A stretch of 64,000 nt of DNA from assembly GCA_027422505.1 (NCBI GenBank), contig JAPQWV010000493.1, forward strand, positions 124,001-188,000. The letters run 5' to 3'. Each line of letters begins with the position of its first letter. Positions within the stretch are counted from its first letter, which is position 1. The notes under the pieces are model-generated. The model did not search any database. It was not told the origin of the DNA and saw only the letters and a program-made list of their open reading frames with translations. Positions 47,344 to 59,386 of the stretch are shown one piece after another. The stretch comes from Craterostigma plantagineum (lineage: Eukaryota > Streptophyta > Magnoliopsida > Lamiales > Linderniaceae). The translations under genes were made by a program, and so were the position numbers.

Positions 47344-48663
47344 ATGAAGGCCACATACCTCCCAAGGCGGTACCTGATTGTAATTTTGATGTTTATCTGC
47401 ACTTGCGTGTGCTACGTAGAACGAGTGGGCTTCTCCATTGCTTACACGGCTGCTGCCGATGCTGCAGGCGTAAACCAACTGAGCAAAGGCTTGATACTCT
47501 CTACATTCTACTACGGATACGCCTGCTCACAAGTCCCCGGCGGCTGGGCAGCTCAAAAAATCGGGGGAAGGCGTGTCCTTTTGCTCTCTTGCGTTCTCTG
47601 GTCCCTAACTTGCGCTTTCGTACCATTAGACCCTAAGCGAACCAAACTCCTAGTCATCGCACGCCTGCTAGTCGGCGTGGCTCAAGGCTTCATCTTTCCC
47701 TCCATCCACACGGTTCTAGCCCAGTGGGTCCCACCTCACGAGAGGTCAAGATCTGTTTCTCTCACAACTTCGGGCATGTATTTCGGTGCAGCCATTGGAA
47801 CCCTCGTGCTCCCAAGCCTAGTGAAGTTCCGAGGTCCACAATCTGTGTTTCTTGCTGAAGCCGTCTTAGGTTCCCTTTGGTCTGTGCTATGGTTTAAGTA
47901 CGCCACCGACCCGCCTCGTTCAGACAACCCTAAAGCCACCGCCGCTGGTTTTGGAGATTCTCAGCTGCTGCCCAAGACGAAAGCAGAAAATGGAGCAGCA
48001 CATCTAATAAGACCTTCGAAGATCCCATGGAAGAGAATCATCCTAAGCTTGCCCATATGGGCAATAGTGGTAAACAACTTCACCTTCCATTACGCCCTAT
48101 ACGTACTGATGAACTGGCTACCGACCTACTTCGAGCTTGGCCTGCAGCGAAGCTTGCAAGAAATGGGCTCCTCAAAGATGATGCCTTACCTTAACATGTT
48201 CGTATTCTCCAACATAGGAGGCGTGATCGCAGACTACCTCATCACCAGGAAAATCCTTTCGGTGACTAAAACGAGGAAGCTCCTCAACACCGTAGGGTTT
48301 GCGGTGGCTTCTTTCGCATTGATGTATCTGCCTAAATTTCGAACGCCAGATGGGGTCGTTCTCTGTTCTTCGGTGGCCTTAGGTTTCTTGGCCCTTGGAA
48401 GGGCGGGTTTTGCGATAAACCACATGGATGTTGCCCCGAGGTACGCAGGCATTGTAATGGGCGTGTCGAACACGGCGGGCACGTTGGCGGGAATCGTTGG
48501 GGTCGACCTTACGGGTCGGCTTCTAGAAGCTGCTAAGGAGGCTCGGCTTGACCTAACGAGCCCTGATAGCTGGCGAGCCGTTTTTGTCATCCCTGGCTTG
48601 CTCTGTATTTTCAGTTCGTTAGTGTTTCTTTTGCTGTCCACTGGGGAGAGGATTTTTGACTGA
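47344..48663 (+). CDS. PHT4;6: PHT4;6-type Golgi phosphate transporter (major facilitator)
   Basis: Intronless coding region, 439 residues. It starts at MKATYLPRRYLIVILMF; an upstream in-frame extension begins with GTG and is ignored. Twelve hydrophobic spans fit the anion:cation symporter (SLC17/PHT4) branch. Family motifs include CYVERVGFSIAYTAAA, YYGYACSQVPGGWAAQKIGG (span 2-3 loop), HTVLAQWVPPHERSRS and MDVAPRYAGIVMGVSNTAGT. Short termini and lack of a transit peptide match PHT4;6, which exports phosphate from the Golgi lumen after glycosylation; other PHT4 members carry plastid targeting. A 301-bp leader intron is likely. Confidence 0.92.
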   Translation: MKATYLPRRYLIVILMFICTCVCYVERVGFSIAYTAAADAAGVNQLSKGLILSTFYYGYACSQVPGGWAAQKIGGRRVLLLSCVLWSLTCAFVPLDPKRTKLLVIARLLVGVAQGFIFPSIHTVLAQWVPPHERSRSVSLTTSGMYFGAAIGTLVLPSLVKFRGPQSVFLAEAVLGSLWSVLWFKYATDPPRSDNPKATAAGFGDSQLLPKTKAENGAAHLIRPSKIPWKRIILSLPIWAIVVNNFTFHYALYVLMNWLPTYFELGLQRSLQEMGSSKMMPYLNMFVFSNIGGVIADYLITRKILSVTKTRKLLNTVGFAVASFALMYLPKFRTPDGVVLCSSVALGFLALGRAGFAINHMDVAPRYAGIVMGVSNTAGTLAGIVGVDLTGRLLEAAKEARLDLTSPDSWRAVFVIPGLLCIFSSLVFLLLSTGERIFD

Positions 48664-48966
48664 TTTTTTGGTCGAGCGTTATTGTATACATGACAATAAG
48701 TACTTTAACTTTGCTCTCATGTAATGAATGCAGCTTTTGAAGTGAAGAAATGATATGATCATGAAGTTTTACTGCAGCTGAGGGCCACACTCACACACAC
48801 ACACAATTGTGGCAGCCACTTCAAGCAAGCCTCTCTTACATTGGAACCTTTTTGTCCCAAACTTGTCCCCACGAAAAACACATCCACACACAACACAAGA
48901 AAACTATCCTAAAATCACTCTAATACATATAAAAATCCTTCCTTTTTTCCCCCTAAAAACCCCATG

Positions 48967-49917
48967 TTAGACTCTGAAGTTCTTGCCAGTGAAAGTCTGC
49001 CCAAATTGCCAATTCGAAGGCGCGATGTTCCACGAAGTCGAGCTTCGATGATCGCTGGCCTTGACCCTAAACGACAGCGATTGGCCAACCAATATGGAAT
49101 TGGACTCCCAATTCTGACCCCAATTTCGGCTCATCGCCATCCACCCACTCTTCGAACCCTTAACCCAAACCTTCACTATGTCCCCTGCGCCGGCGACATT
49201 GCTTATAAGAACCAAGTTGAAGTAGCGAAAGCCATTGATGGTGAACCTTATTCCACCCTTCTTCCCACAAGGCACTCTGCGCCGCCGCCACGGTAAGAAA
49301 ACAAGAACGTAACGAAAAAGGAAGCAGCTTTTTATAAGGTTTGAAATGATCAGACCGACCTTCTGTAAGAAACAGGGACGATGCCTGCCCTGTACTCTGC
49401 GATCTTCAAGAACATGGGCATGGCTAGATCGAAGTGGGTTCGGGGCGGGTTGCACCACCCGCCGTTGTCGTTGGGCAGGGCGTAGTTCGGCGGGCAGAAG
49501 TTGGTGGCCGTGATGAAGATCGATGGGCTGCCAGCGTGGCACCACTGTGGCTCGTCCCTGCACTTGATTTCGAAGCAGGCGCCGCAGCTGAAGCCACTGT
49601 TGAAGAGGGCCGTGCTCAGAGCCGCCGTGTTGACTCCGTAGCCTTGGCTGTAGAGATTTCCGTACCCACAAGCGCCGCCTGGAAATTTACAGACAGTCAA
49701 AAAATTCGTGCTCTGTTTTTTTTTTTTACTTGGTGGTGGTTATGGTATGATGTTACTCACCCATGGTGCCTGAGGCGTCACTGCCGCCGTAGAAGGTGGC
49801 GTGGGCGGTTTGCCACGCGCTGCCTGTGTAGACGCCGGGGATTCTTGACTCGCCGCAGATGAGGACCGTCATAAATGTGGTTAGTAGAAGAACAGTGTCG
49901 ACTGATTTTGACGCCAT
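48967..49917 (-). CDS. EXPA: Alpha-expansin
   Basis: Three exons, 49917-49761, 49678-49360, 49276-48967; 261 residues. A signal peptide (about 1-23, [16 protein letters not shown]) leads to the secreted protein. The DPBB domain has the conserved cysteines ([39 protein letters not shown]) and the HFD motif ([14 protein letters not shown]). The CBM63-like C domain ends [15 protein letters not shown] with spaced tryptophans. Expansins loosen cell walls at acid pH without hydrolysis. The two introns interrupt at ATG-G|GC-GGC and RR|VPC. A 35-bp GA run lies immediately upstream of the ATG. Which of the many EXPA members it is cannot be told here. Confidence 0.95.
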
Positions 49918-49923
49918 TTTTTC

Positions 49924-49963
<40 letters not shown>

Positions 49964-51568
49964 TTATGGTGAAGTATGATGCTGCTGCTGCTGCTACTTA
50001 TAATATAGGAAGAATATGTAGGGGAGGAAACAGATGAGCCCACACAGAGTAAGTATGTTTTCCTCAATCAATGCGTATTCGCGGGAGACAGCTGAATTTA
50101 AGTAAGTTTAACTTTACTTCTTTTGAATTGAGTCATTGCTACTTGTAATGATATATTTTTGAATGACTTCTTTTGCATTTGCTCTGTTTTGCCTATCAAG
50201 ATGCGTGTGTTGGAGGAAAGCGATTTCACCTTCAAAATAAAGGAAAATATGATCCTTAGGGGAGGGCCAGTTTACTTGTATATACGAACCTACGTAATTT
50301 GTATTATGAGAACTATTCTAACTGTAATGGTCTTTATTTTCATATAAGTTGGCGTTTGAATAATTTATTGCATGGCCATGCACTGTTGACTGCCGTTACG
50401 TTGAATTAGTTCAGCATATGTTGTGTTTTCTTTTCTTTTGCGGAAGTGAATAAAATATAGAAGTAATGAATACTTGCATGTCTAATATAGCTTTTCTTTT
50501 ATATGAGAAAAGAGCGTGATTGACTCCATTCCGATTCCATATATTGCGCCGATCATTAGCCTCGAACTTTTTCTCATTTTGGTCAACATTGTTACTCCAT
50601 TTCCTACTTTTTATTTCCACTATGTATAAAAATCATAATAAAAAATTCGGTCACAAGCTCGACATTGTATATATTGCATTGCATAAAACTCGAGGTGCCA
50701 CAATTTGCCAATTTTCCACATTTTTTGTTTATCAACTTAAACTCTGAATGACGGGTTTATGACTGTTAAATGTCTGAAAAATTTAAAAAAAAAAAAAAAA
50801 TCAAAGGTAAATTCCATGCTTGTTAGGCAAAGCAATTAGACTACATGATTGTAGGGAATCAAATAATTACATATGATCTTTTGTCCCCATCGCCTCCCCA
50901 TGCATAGGTTAGGAATATGATACCAATTAATTAAGGCCAATGCACGCTTAGAATTGCATCTGCATTGGCCCCCACTCACATCACTATGTCGGGTAACTAA
51001 CATAACTACCTCAATAAATGACAACGTACTACTTATAACCCTCTTGAGTGAAATCGAAGCATTCAAAAGTTCCATATGTATGGCTTCATATATTCATCAG
51101 ACAAGGAAATAGTATAGAATACGATGCTGCTCTAACATATTAATGGGCCTAAAGAACCTTCGCAGTAATGGGTTACGCCTTTCCCAATGAGAAGCTATTG
51201 CCCATGCTCAGCTTGTAATAGTTCGCAAGCCATTCTTCGCCTTTATATGTGCTCAGTCTCTGTAGTTTCAAACTTCATTACATGGTTTCCCATTAACATA
51301 TGGCGTCCGCACATATATAGATATGTACGTAGGTTACAACAAAGAAGAAATCACAGACATCATAAATCCTACAACAAACGACACACTCTTTCGATAGAAT
51401 TGCAATGATCTGATGGAGTGAACTAAGTAAAGAAAAGGCAACAAAAGTCCTTATTCCTCGACTCGTAGGACTTCTACAGTTTTCCACTTTCTTGGCGTAT
51501 TTATACGCTCTACTCTTCGGCTCAACCACCTACAAAGGCATTCATCATGCACAAGTCCATAATGGGAT
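49918..51568. other. Expansin promoter and RING-ligase 3' flank
   Basis: About 1.6 kb of AT-rich DNA. Apart from the GA run and an A-rich tract at about 50782-50800, no distinctive features. Open frames are short and without recognisable domains. Confidence 0.45.
49926..49960. repeat. (GA)17 microsatellite in the expansin 5' leader
   Basis: An uninterrupted GA run on the + strand, reading (CT)n in the mRNA, ending 9 bp before the start codon. TATATTATAA, 80-90 bp upstream of the ATG on the - strand, could be the TATA box, so the repeat would be transcribed. Confidence 0.85.
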
Positions 51569-52738
51569 TCAAAATCTTGTTTCACTCCCATCGTTATTAG
51601 TCTCTGAACCCCAACCTCTCCTTCTAGAACCAAAGAGCGACGAAGAAAACGACCCACTCCTAAAGCTCACCCTAGAATCCAAGCTAGAACTCGAGCTCTC
51701 AACACCACCTCTCCCAAAGCACCGAAAAAGTCCACTAAAAACCCTGCTCAACCCTCTCCTATCCCTTGAGGCCCCGCGGCTGCCTCTTGAGCTCCACGAT
51801 ATTCTCCTAGGAGTCCCATTCCCATTGTTATTATTACTATTACTACCATTGCTAACACCATTAGCATTGCTATTACTAAAACCACCATCCATTTCTGTAT
51901 AAACCACAGGCAATTCCCTCTCACCACCTCTTCTCCCGCCGGAGAATCTCCCAACAGCAAAACCACCGCCGGGCAACCTCCATATTGTCAATCCAACTGT
52001 CTCGTCTTCTTCGCTCACCCCTCTGATATTCCCTTCGCTCCCGTTCTCGACAGGCAATTCGTGCCTACAGACGGGACAAGAGTTTCTTAAAGAGAGCCAC
52101 GGTAAGATGCAGTCTTGGTGGTATAAATGCTTACACGGCATCTCTCTGGCCTCAGTCCCCACCTCAAACGCCTCTTTACACACCGCACAATGTGTGTAAT
52201 CGCTGTCTATATGCTCTTCGATTATCTCAACAGTGGGCATAGATTCAATCGCAGCTTTCGAAGCAGGGGGATTACTCTCCACCCTCCCAACCCCGTTAGC
52301 CTCGATTTGAGACAACTGATCAAGCAATCGATCGAACCCAGACCCTAATAAAAATTCAGACATCGTAGCCGGCAAAGGCCTCAAACCCGACCCCGCACCG
52401 TCATCGTAGTACAATTCGAACCCTCCTCCGCCGGTTTCGGCGGCTTCGTGTTGGGACCCACGCAGGACGATCACGGGGTTGAACGGGGACCGTTCGCCAG
52501 CGTTTCGGCGGCTGCTGCGCCTGAGCCTGGGGCTCGTAATTGAGGTTTGACCCGAGTCGGCGGTCAAGGTCTGACCGTTGTACATGGGGAAACGGCGCCG
52601 TATTGGGGATCGTTCACGGGGCGTGTGAGCTAACTGTTCGACGAAGCCGCTGTTGCAATCGGGGCAAGAAATCGAATTCTCTTGGATAGAAGCCCTAACG
52701 AAACGATTGCATCGATAACACCAGTACGCTGAAGACAT
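51569..52738 (-). CDS. RDUF-type RING-H2 E3 ubiquitin ligase
   Basis: Intronless, 389 residues from MSSAYWCYRCNRF. An N-terminal zinc ribbon (Cys7, 10, 25, 28) is followed by a disordered basic stretch, a RING-H2 finger at about 184-224 (CAVC..CKHLYHQDC..CPVC) and a C-terminal DUF1117-like part with GLTIWRLPGGGFAVGRFSGG. This layout marks the plant RDUF1/2 (BCA2-like zinc finger, RZF) class, ABA- and drought-responsive E3 ligases that use E2 enzymes to ubiquitinate targets. The tail is Ser/Asn-rich and low complexity. An ATG-less frame extension upstream (14 codons) is probably leader. Divergent from ELC. Confidence 0.93.
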   Translation of the reverse strand: MSSAYWCYRCNRFVRASIQENSISCPDCNSGFVEQLAHTPRERSPIRRRFPMYNGQTLTADSGQTSITSPRLRRSSRRNAGERSPFNPVIVLRGSQHEAAETGGGGFELYYDDGAGSGLRPLPATMSEFLLGSGFDRLLDQLSQIEANGVGRVESNPPASKAAIESMPTVEIIEEHIDSDYTHCAVCKEAFEVGTEAREMPCKHLYHQDCILPWLSLRNSCPVCRHELPVENGSEGNIRGVSEEDETVGLTIWRLPGGGFAVGRFSGGRRGGERELPVVYTEMDGGFSNSNANGVSNGSNSNNNNGNGTPRRISWSSRGSRGASRDRRGLSRVFSGLFRCFGRGGVESSSSSLDSRVSFRSGSFSSSLFGSRRRGWGSETNNDGSETRF

Positions 52739-53171
52739 CGATTGATTGATGCTATTAGGGTTATGGATCTGATAAATCAAAGAAGAACAGAGAATCGGTG
52801 AAGGCTTGATTTGAACGGTGATGAGGTTGATATTGGGAATTGGTCAAAGAACACGGTATGGGCTAAAGGGAAAAGGACCCAGGGGTAAATATGGAAAACC
52901 GCGTGTGAGAAATGAAATTGGAGAATGGAATAGATGGTCAATATTCTCGAAATATGGGGTCGATTATGTAACTAGAAAAGTCTTATGGGTTGAATTCAGC
53001 AATTGATTCTCGAAGAAGAAAATCCGCTCGAAGCTTCGTCAATCCCTTCAAATCATAGAGAAGTACTTCAGCGATCGACTCGATCATCGGTAGGAACAAA
53101 TTCTCGAGATCCGATTCATCGCATCGCGGAAACGCCGGCTCGATCTTAGCGGAGCTGAATCTCCGACTTCA
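52739..53171. promoter_or_regulatory. Divergent promoter between RING ligase and ELC
   Basis: A 433-bp head-to-head spacer. TAACCCTAAT (telo-box-like) lies in the leader of the - strand gene near 52757. The right half is the ELC leader with CGATC-rich sequence. A 62-codon frame at 52818-53006 has no family features. Confidence 0.5.
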
Positions 53172-54371
53172 ATGGGCGAAACCCCCCAGCAATTTCTCAA
53201 CGGCGTTCTCTCTCAACGCGGGCCATTGGCCGTGCCTTACGCCGAGCCGACCAAGTGGCACATCCGCCAGCATCTGCTCCAATTGATCGAAGCTTTCCCT
53301 TCACTTCAGCCGAAGACCGCCATGTTCACGCACAACGACGGCCGCACGGTGAACCTCCTCCAGGCCGACGGCACAGTTCCGATGGATTTTCAGGGCGTCA
53401 CCTACAACATCCCCGTCATCATCTGGCTGATGGAGTCCTACCCACACTACCCTCCCCTGGTGTTCGTCAACCCCACCCGCGACATGATCATCAAGAGGCC
53501 GCACCCCTTCGTGTCCCCCAACGGCGTCGTTACGATACCTTACCTTCAGTCATGGGTGTATCCGTCGTCGAATCTGGTGGAATTGGCTAGGAATTTGTGC
53601 GCCTTCTTCGCGCGTGACCCGCCGCTGTATTCTCAGAGGAAACCCCCAAATTCTCCAAACCCTAGTAACACAAGCACTGATTTCAATTCCAGCTATGGGA
53701 GAATGGGCTCTTCTAGTACCAGGCCTGCAATACCGCCAAGTGTTTATTCACCATCCCCTAATCCTGTTCCACCTTATGGCGGTGGTGGTGGGAGGTTGAT
53801 GGATGATCCAAGCGATGTTTTCAAGAAGAATGCGATCAATAAGCTTGTTGAGAATTTGGGCGGGGACATAAGGGAGATGAGGAGATCGAGGGAAGTAGAG
53901 ATGGAAGGACTTTTCGGCGTGCAGGCCGAGCTGAGAAGGCGCGATGAGGTGCTGAGGAAAGGGCTGAAGGAGATGAACGATGAGAGGGAAGCATTGGAAC
54001 AGAACCTTCAGATGGTTCTAATGAACTCAGACGTATTAGAAGCTTGGCTGAAAGAAAACAACGACGAGAAATCACTCAGTTCAGCAAACAATGTATTGAA
54101 CGTGGACGAAGCATTTGAGCCTTGCGATGCTCTGTCTAAGCAGATGCTGGACACCACAGCGTTGGACATGGCCCTCGACGACACAATCTATGCTTTGGAC
54201 AAGGCCTTGCAAGAAGGGGCCATCCCTTTCGATCAGTACCTGAGAAACGTAAGGCTTCTGTCGAGGGAGCAGTTCTTTCATAGGGCGACGGCTTCGAAGG
54301 TCAGGGCTGTTCAAATGCAGGCTCAGGTCGCGAGCATGGCTTCTCGAGTGCCTCAGCAGTATGTAAGCTAG
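53172..54371 (+). CDS. ELC: ESCRT-I subunit ELC / VPS23 (TSG101 homologue)
   Basis: Intronless, 399 residues. The N-terminal UEV domain (about 1-150) is a ubiquitin-conjugating fold lacking the catalytic cysteine ([60 protein letters not shown]). A Pro/Ser linker ([12 protein letters not shown]), a coiled coil at about 235-300 and the C-terminal steadiness box ([20 protein letters not shown]) follow. ELC/VPS23A binds ubiquitinated cargo and assembles ESCRT-I with VPS28 and VPS37, sorting plasma-membrane proteins to the vacuole, including ABA receptors. Lack of introns matches Arabidopsis ELC. Confidence 0.95.
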   Translation: MGETPQQFLNGVLSQRGPLAVPYAEPTKWHIRQHLLQLIEAFPSLQPKTAMFTHNDGRTVNLLQADGTVPMDFQGVTYNIPVIIWLMESYPHYPPLVFVNPTRDMIIKRPHPFVSPNGVVTIPYLQSWVYPSSNLVELARNLCAFFARDPPLYSQRKPPNSPNPSNTSTDFNSSYGRMGSSSTRPAIPPSVYSPSPNPVPPYGGGGGRLMDDPSDVFKKNAINKLVENLGGDIREMRRSREVEMEGLFGVQAELRRRDEVLRKGLKEMNDEREALEQNLQMVLMNSDVLEAWLKENNDEKSLSSANNVLNVDEAFEPCDALSKQMLDTTALDMALDDTIYALDKALQEGAIPFDQYLRNVRLLSREQFFHRATASKVRAVQMQAQVASMASRVPQQYVS

Positions 54372-55352
54372 TGACTTTAATTTCATTCTACACTTGTCTT
54401 GTTTTGTGACTGTGCTTTGGTGGAATAATTGCCATAGAACTCTATATGATTGTTATCGTTGTTATCATATTATTTGTGTAATACAATGACCGCTTGAAAT
54501 CCCATTGTGGTGATGATGCTCATGAAGCATTTCGACCATTAACATCTACAGTTTTGTATGGTTCTGAATTAAAAGGTCAGTCCTTTGGCTTAGCCATTGA
54601 ATCGAATGGAATCATTTCATGCACTATTTCGTTTGTGGGGAATGGGATGGAGATTCTGAAAGAACATTACAGGCATGCTCAATTGATTTGGCTTGTCTCG
54701 ATTGAATTGCCATCGACGCTATGTTCACTCTAATTGATTTGACAGGGAGAGCATATCACGGGCCGTACAGAGAAATAGTAATGAATAAATGCGACGAAAT
54801 AACGGTAAATAAACCATGGTTGGAGTGCACATGAGCGTTTTATTACACAGCAGAGTATAGCATGCATACAAAAAAAGGAGCATAAATGAGTGCACATCAC
54901 ACACGTACTAGCGACTAGCGTTAGCGTAGCCATTAATTAATTGCTTAGAGAGGAGAGAAAGAAGACAACTAGTGGCTGGGGATTGCAGCAGGGAAAGGAA
55001 CAAAAGCACGTCACCCCTTATCTATTTGCGGCTCTCTCTTTGTAGTAAAAAACCCCACCTTTTTCATCCTTTTTCTCCCTTTTATCTTCGCCATTGCATA
55101 TTCCTTTTTTTTTTTTTCTAAAAAGGGGGAAATAGAATAAAAGATAAAACTATTTGTTCTTGAATGAAGGGATGTAGTATGATAACCCTAGGCACTGACT
55201 GTGACAGGCACGTTTGTATCTTCTTACAGGGTTGGCACGTTACTCCATGTTCTTGTCCACACTCCCCCAGCCAGCCCACACCTCTCTATTTACTGCTCCT
55301 TCGTTTGGGTCCCTAACCACAGATTATATTGGCCCTTTGATGGTAGTGCTAA

Positions 55353-55393
<41 letters not shown>

Positions 55394-56584
55394 AAGAAAT
55401 GGTACATTTATTACTACACATTGTTCTCTATTTGAGCTTGACTTCCATATTTAGACGTAGGTTAATTATATTGATGAGCATTAAGTCATGTATGCGTAGA
55501 ATAGTATATGGTGGTGTAACTTTATATAATAGTGTAGACGGTGGTGTAACTTTATTGCAGAGCGAGGGTTTCTTTAAATTATATTTTATTCTTGTTCTTT
55601 AATTAAATATTTTTCGACTGCTAACTAAATCACAATTGTCTAATACTCTCCCTTACACAAAGCAAGCGCTGTCGAGTTAGCAGATAGAGTGAGAAAGTGA
55701 AAGGCGCTCAAGAAAGAGAAGTTTAACCTCAGTCTGACGCGAAACCTACCACCGTACTAATCTGAAACCTTTTTTTCTAGAGAGAGGTACGAACGAGTTA
55801 AGCCCTTTTCTTTGCTAACCTTAAAATGCTCATATTTGTGGAAATATTTAGCAGGTCCAAGGTTTTCTGCTGACATCGTACTTTCTGCGAACTTTGGGTA
55901 TATCAGGTAAGAAGTAAAGAAGGGTTTTTTTTTCTTTCAATTTTTACCAGTTTTAGGTCTTTCCAAGCTTAGATCTCAGCTCTACCTGCTGTTCTTTTTC
56001 AATTCCTTTTATTAATAGGAGAAAAGACATGTTCTTTGCCCTAAAAGATAAAAAGAGGTTTGTATGAACCAGTTTATATATCCAGCTTATATATGAAGAA
56101 AATTAAGAAGAGATAGCAAGTTTCTAGCTAGGTTTGGGGTTTTTTGAGGCAATATATAATGTTTTAGATGTTTATCTGCCAAGTATTTGGGAGTTTTATC
56201 TTCAAATGAGGTCTTTGTTCTCCACGAAACTCAAACAACTCAGTCCTCAATGAGATTAAAAGACTGGAAAATGCTTCTGCAGGAAAAAAAAAAAGAAAGG
56301 AAAAAAGGAAACCCTCTTGGAGCTTGGTTTTGGGTTTTCAATTGATCGCTTTCTTGGACATATCTTACAAGCAAACAAAAGAGGAGTCAAGCAGCAGCAG
56401 GTATTAATTAATTTAATCCTTTATTTTATTCAAGTTTTCGTTCACCAGCTTTTTTTAATTTAGTTCTTCCATGTTCAAAGCATCGGAACTTGAGTTTGAG
56501 GTTTTAGTTTTATATCTTGCTTCGAGGAATAAATAACAGGGAAGAAATATATAAAAGGGAGGAGGAGGAGGACGACGACGAGCA
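54372..56584. other. 2.2-kb region upstream of the intronless AHL gene
   Basis: ELC 3' flank, then AT-rich DNA with a TC microsatellite (55356-55389) and purine-rich leader sequence (56555-56584). TATATAAAA at about 56549 is only 30 bp before the ATG and is probably transcribed. AGCAGCAGCAG|GTATTA near 56402 could be a leader-intron donor. An 80-codon frame at 54494-54733 has no recognisable domain. Confidence 0.4.
55356..55389. repeat. (TC)17 microsatellite
   Basis: Uninterrupted TC dinucleotides about 1.2 kb upstream of the AHL start. Confidence 0.88.
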
Positions 56585-57484
56585 ATGTCAAATCGATGGT
56601 GGGCAGGTAATAACATGGTGATTAACCAAATCCCATCTTCTTCTTCCTCGCCTGGCCCTTCTCTCCACCTCACAAACACCTCCGCCGAACAAGACATCGA
56701 CCCTTACTCCACAAACCCTAACCACCACCACCACCACCATGATTCCGTGGGCAACAACCTCGACGACCAAGACCATCAGAACCCCGCCGGCGACCTCGAA
56801 ATCTCCGAGCCATCTCCGGCCTCCGCCCGCCGGCCAAGGGGCCGACCGCCAGGCTCCAAGAACAAGCCCAAATCCCCAGTCGTCATCACCAAGGACACGC
56901 AAAACGCCCTTCGCAGCCACGTCTTGGAAATAACAAACGGAACGGACGTTTTAGACAGCCTCGCCACTTTTGCAAGGAGGAGACAGTGCGGAGTTTCTGT
57001 CCTGAGCGGAAGCGGAATAGTGACCAACGTTACCCTCCGTCAGCCCACTTCCCCAGGCGGCGTGATAAACCTTCAGGGAAGGTTTGAGATTCTGTCACTC
57101 TCTGGCGCTTTCCTGCCGCCGCCTTCGCCGCCGTCGGCCACTGGGCTGACGGTGTACTTGGCCGGCGGTCAAGGACAGGTGGTGGGCGGAATGGTGGTTG
57201 GGTCGTTGATAGCTTCAGGGCCGGTGATGGTCATCGCCGCCACTTTTGGGAATGCAACTTACGAGAGATTGCCGCTGGAAGAACAAAGTAATAATGCTGC
57301 TGCTGAGAGTCAAGCAATGCCTGGCGTTGGTTCTCTGGCGGGAAACGAGCCTCAGATCTATCACTTGCCGCCTAATGTGGGCCCCAGCGGCGGCGGTGGA
57401 GGTGGGAGGGCGGTGCCGCCGGCGCCCCATGACGTGTTTTGGGCTCCGGCGAACCCAAATAGGCCTCCCCCGCCTTCTTATTAG
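56585..57484 (+). CDS. AT-hook nuclear-localised (AHL) protein, intronless type I
   Basis: One exon, 299 residues. A seven-histidine run (47-53) lies in the disordered head. One AT-hook at about 82-96 ([17 protein letters not shown]) and a PPC/DUF296 domain from about 107 ([65 protein letters not shown]) follow. The tail is Gly/Pro-rich, ending [10 protein letters not shown]. The same type I layout is seen in the AHL gene at 21398-22602, but here the PPC domain is uninterrupted, as expected for the clade. It probably acts as a nuclear growth repressor binding AT-rich DNA. The exact AHL number is not assignable. Confidence 0.94.
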   Translation: MSNRWWAGNNMVINQIPSSSSSPGPSLHLTNTSAEQDIDPYSTNPNHHHHHHDSVGNNLDDQDHQNPAGDLEISEPSPASARRPRGRPPGSKNKPKSPVVITKDTQNALRSHVLEITNGTDVLDSLATFARRRQCGVSVLSGSGIVTNVTLRQPTSPGGVINLQGRFEILSLSGAFLPPPSPPSATGLTVYLAGGQGQVVGGMVVGSLIASGPVMVIAATFGNATYERLPLEEQSNNAAAESQAMPGVGSLAGNEPQIYHLPPNVGPSGGGGGGRAVPPAPHDVFWAPANPNRPPPPSY

Positions 57485-57937
57485 GAGGGAATCGAGCCTT
57501 TTAATATAAACCTTTGTTGTAGCTTTTCTTTCTTTGGTTTGATCATGGGACGTTTTGTGAGGATGGTTAGAAGCTGATTTGTGGCTTTTGTACATTGCTC
57601 AATTAGTCAGTCACTTTTATCTTTTTTTTTTTTTCCCTCACCTCTATGACTTTGATTATGCTAATTGTTATCTTGCTAATCAGTACATCATGAGACGTTG
57701 TAAGATTAACAGCATATTGGGCTTTGGCCCAATAAGATAAAACTGTCACCCAATTATCAATTGATTATTCGGCCCATCAAAACAATGTATTGGTCTGTCG
57801 GCGAACAGAAGGTCCTTTACTTTCCTTGGTCTTCGACTTCATGTACCTTTACTACTGTTGCTTTTCTACTATATCCTTCTCCGTGCGAAGAGAATTGTGC
57901 TCATATTTGATCGCTTTAGAAAGAAAGAGAGCAGTCA
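57485..57937. other. AHL 3' flank and SDR promoter
   Basis: Contains TTGGGCTTTGGCCCAATAAG at about 57718-57737 and CGGCCCATC near 57773: site II-type motifs 160-220 bp before the SDR start codon. No coding signal. Confidence 0.5.

Positions 57938-59386
<1,449 letters not shown>

Noticed and set aside
49434..49862. 142-residue + strand frame antisense to expansin
   Set aside because: It mirrors the GC-rich expansin exon 2 and runs through its intron; no domain.
54494..54733. 79-residue frame downstream of ELC
   Set aside because: It lies in the 3' flank and has no recognisable motif or regulatory context.
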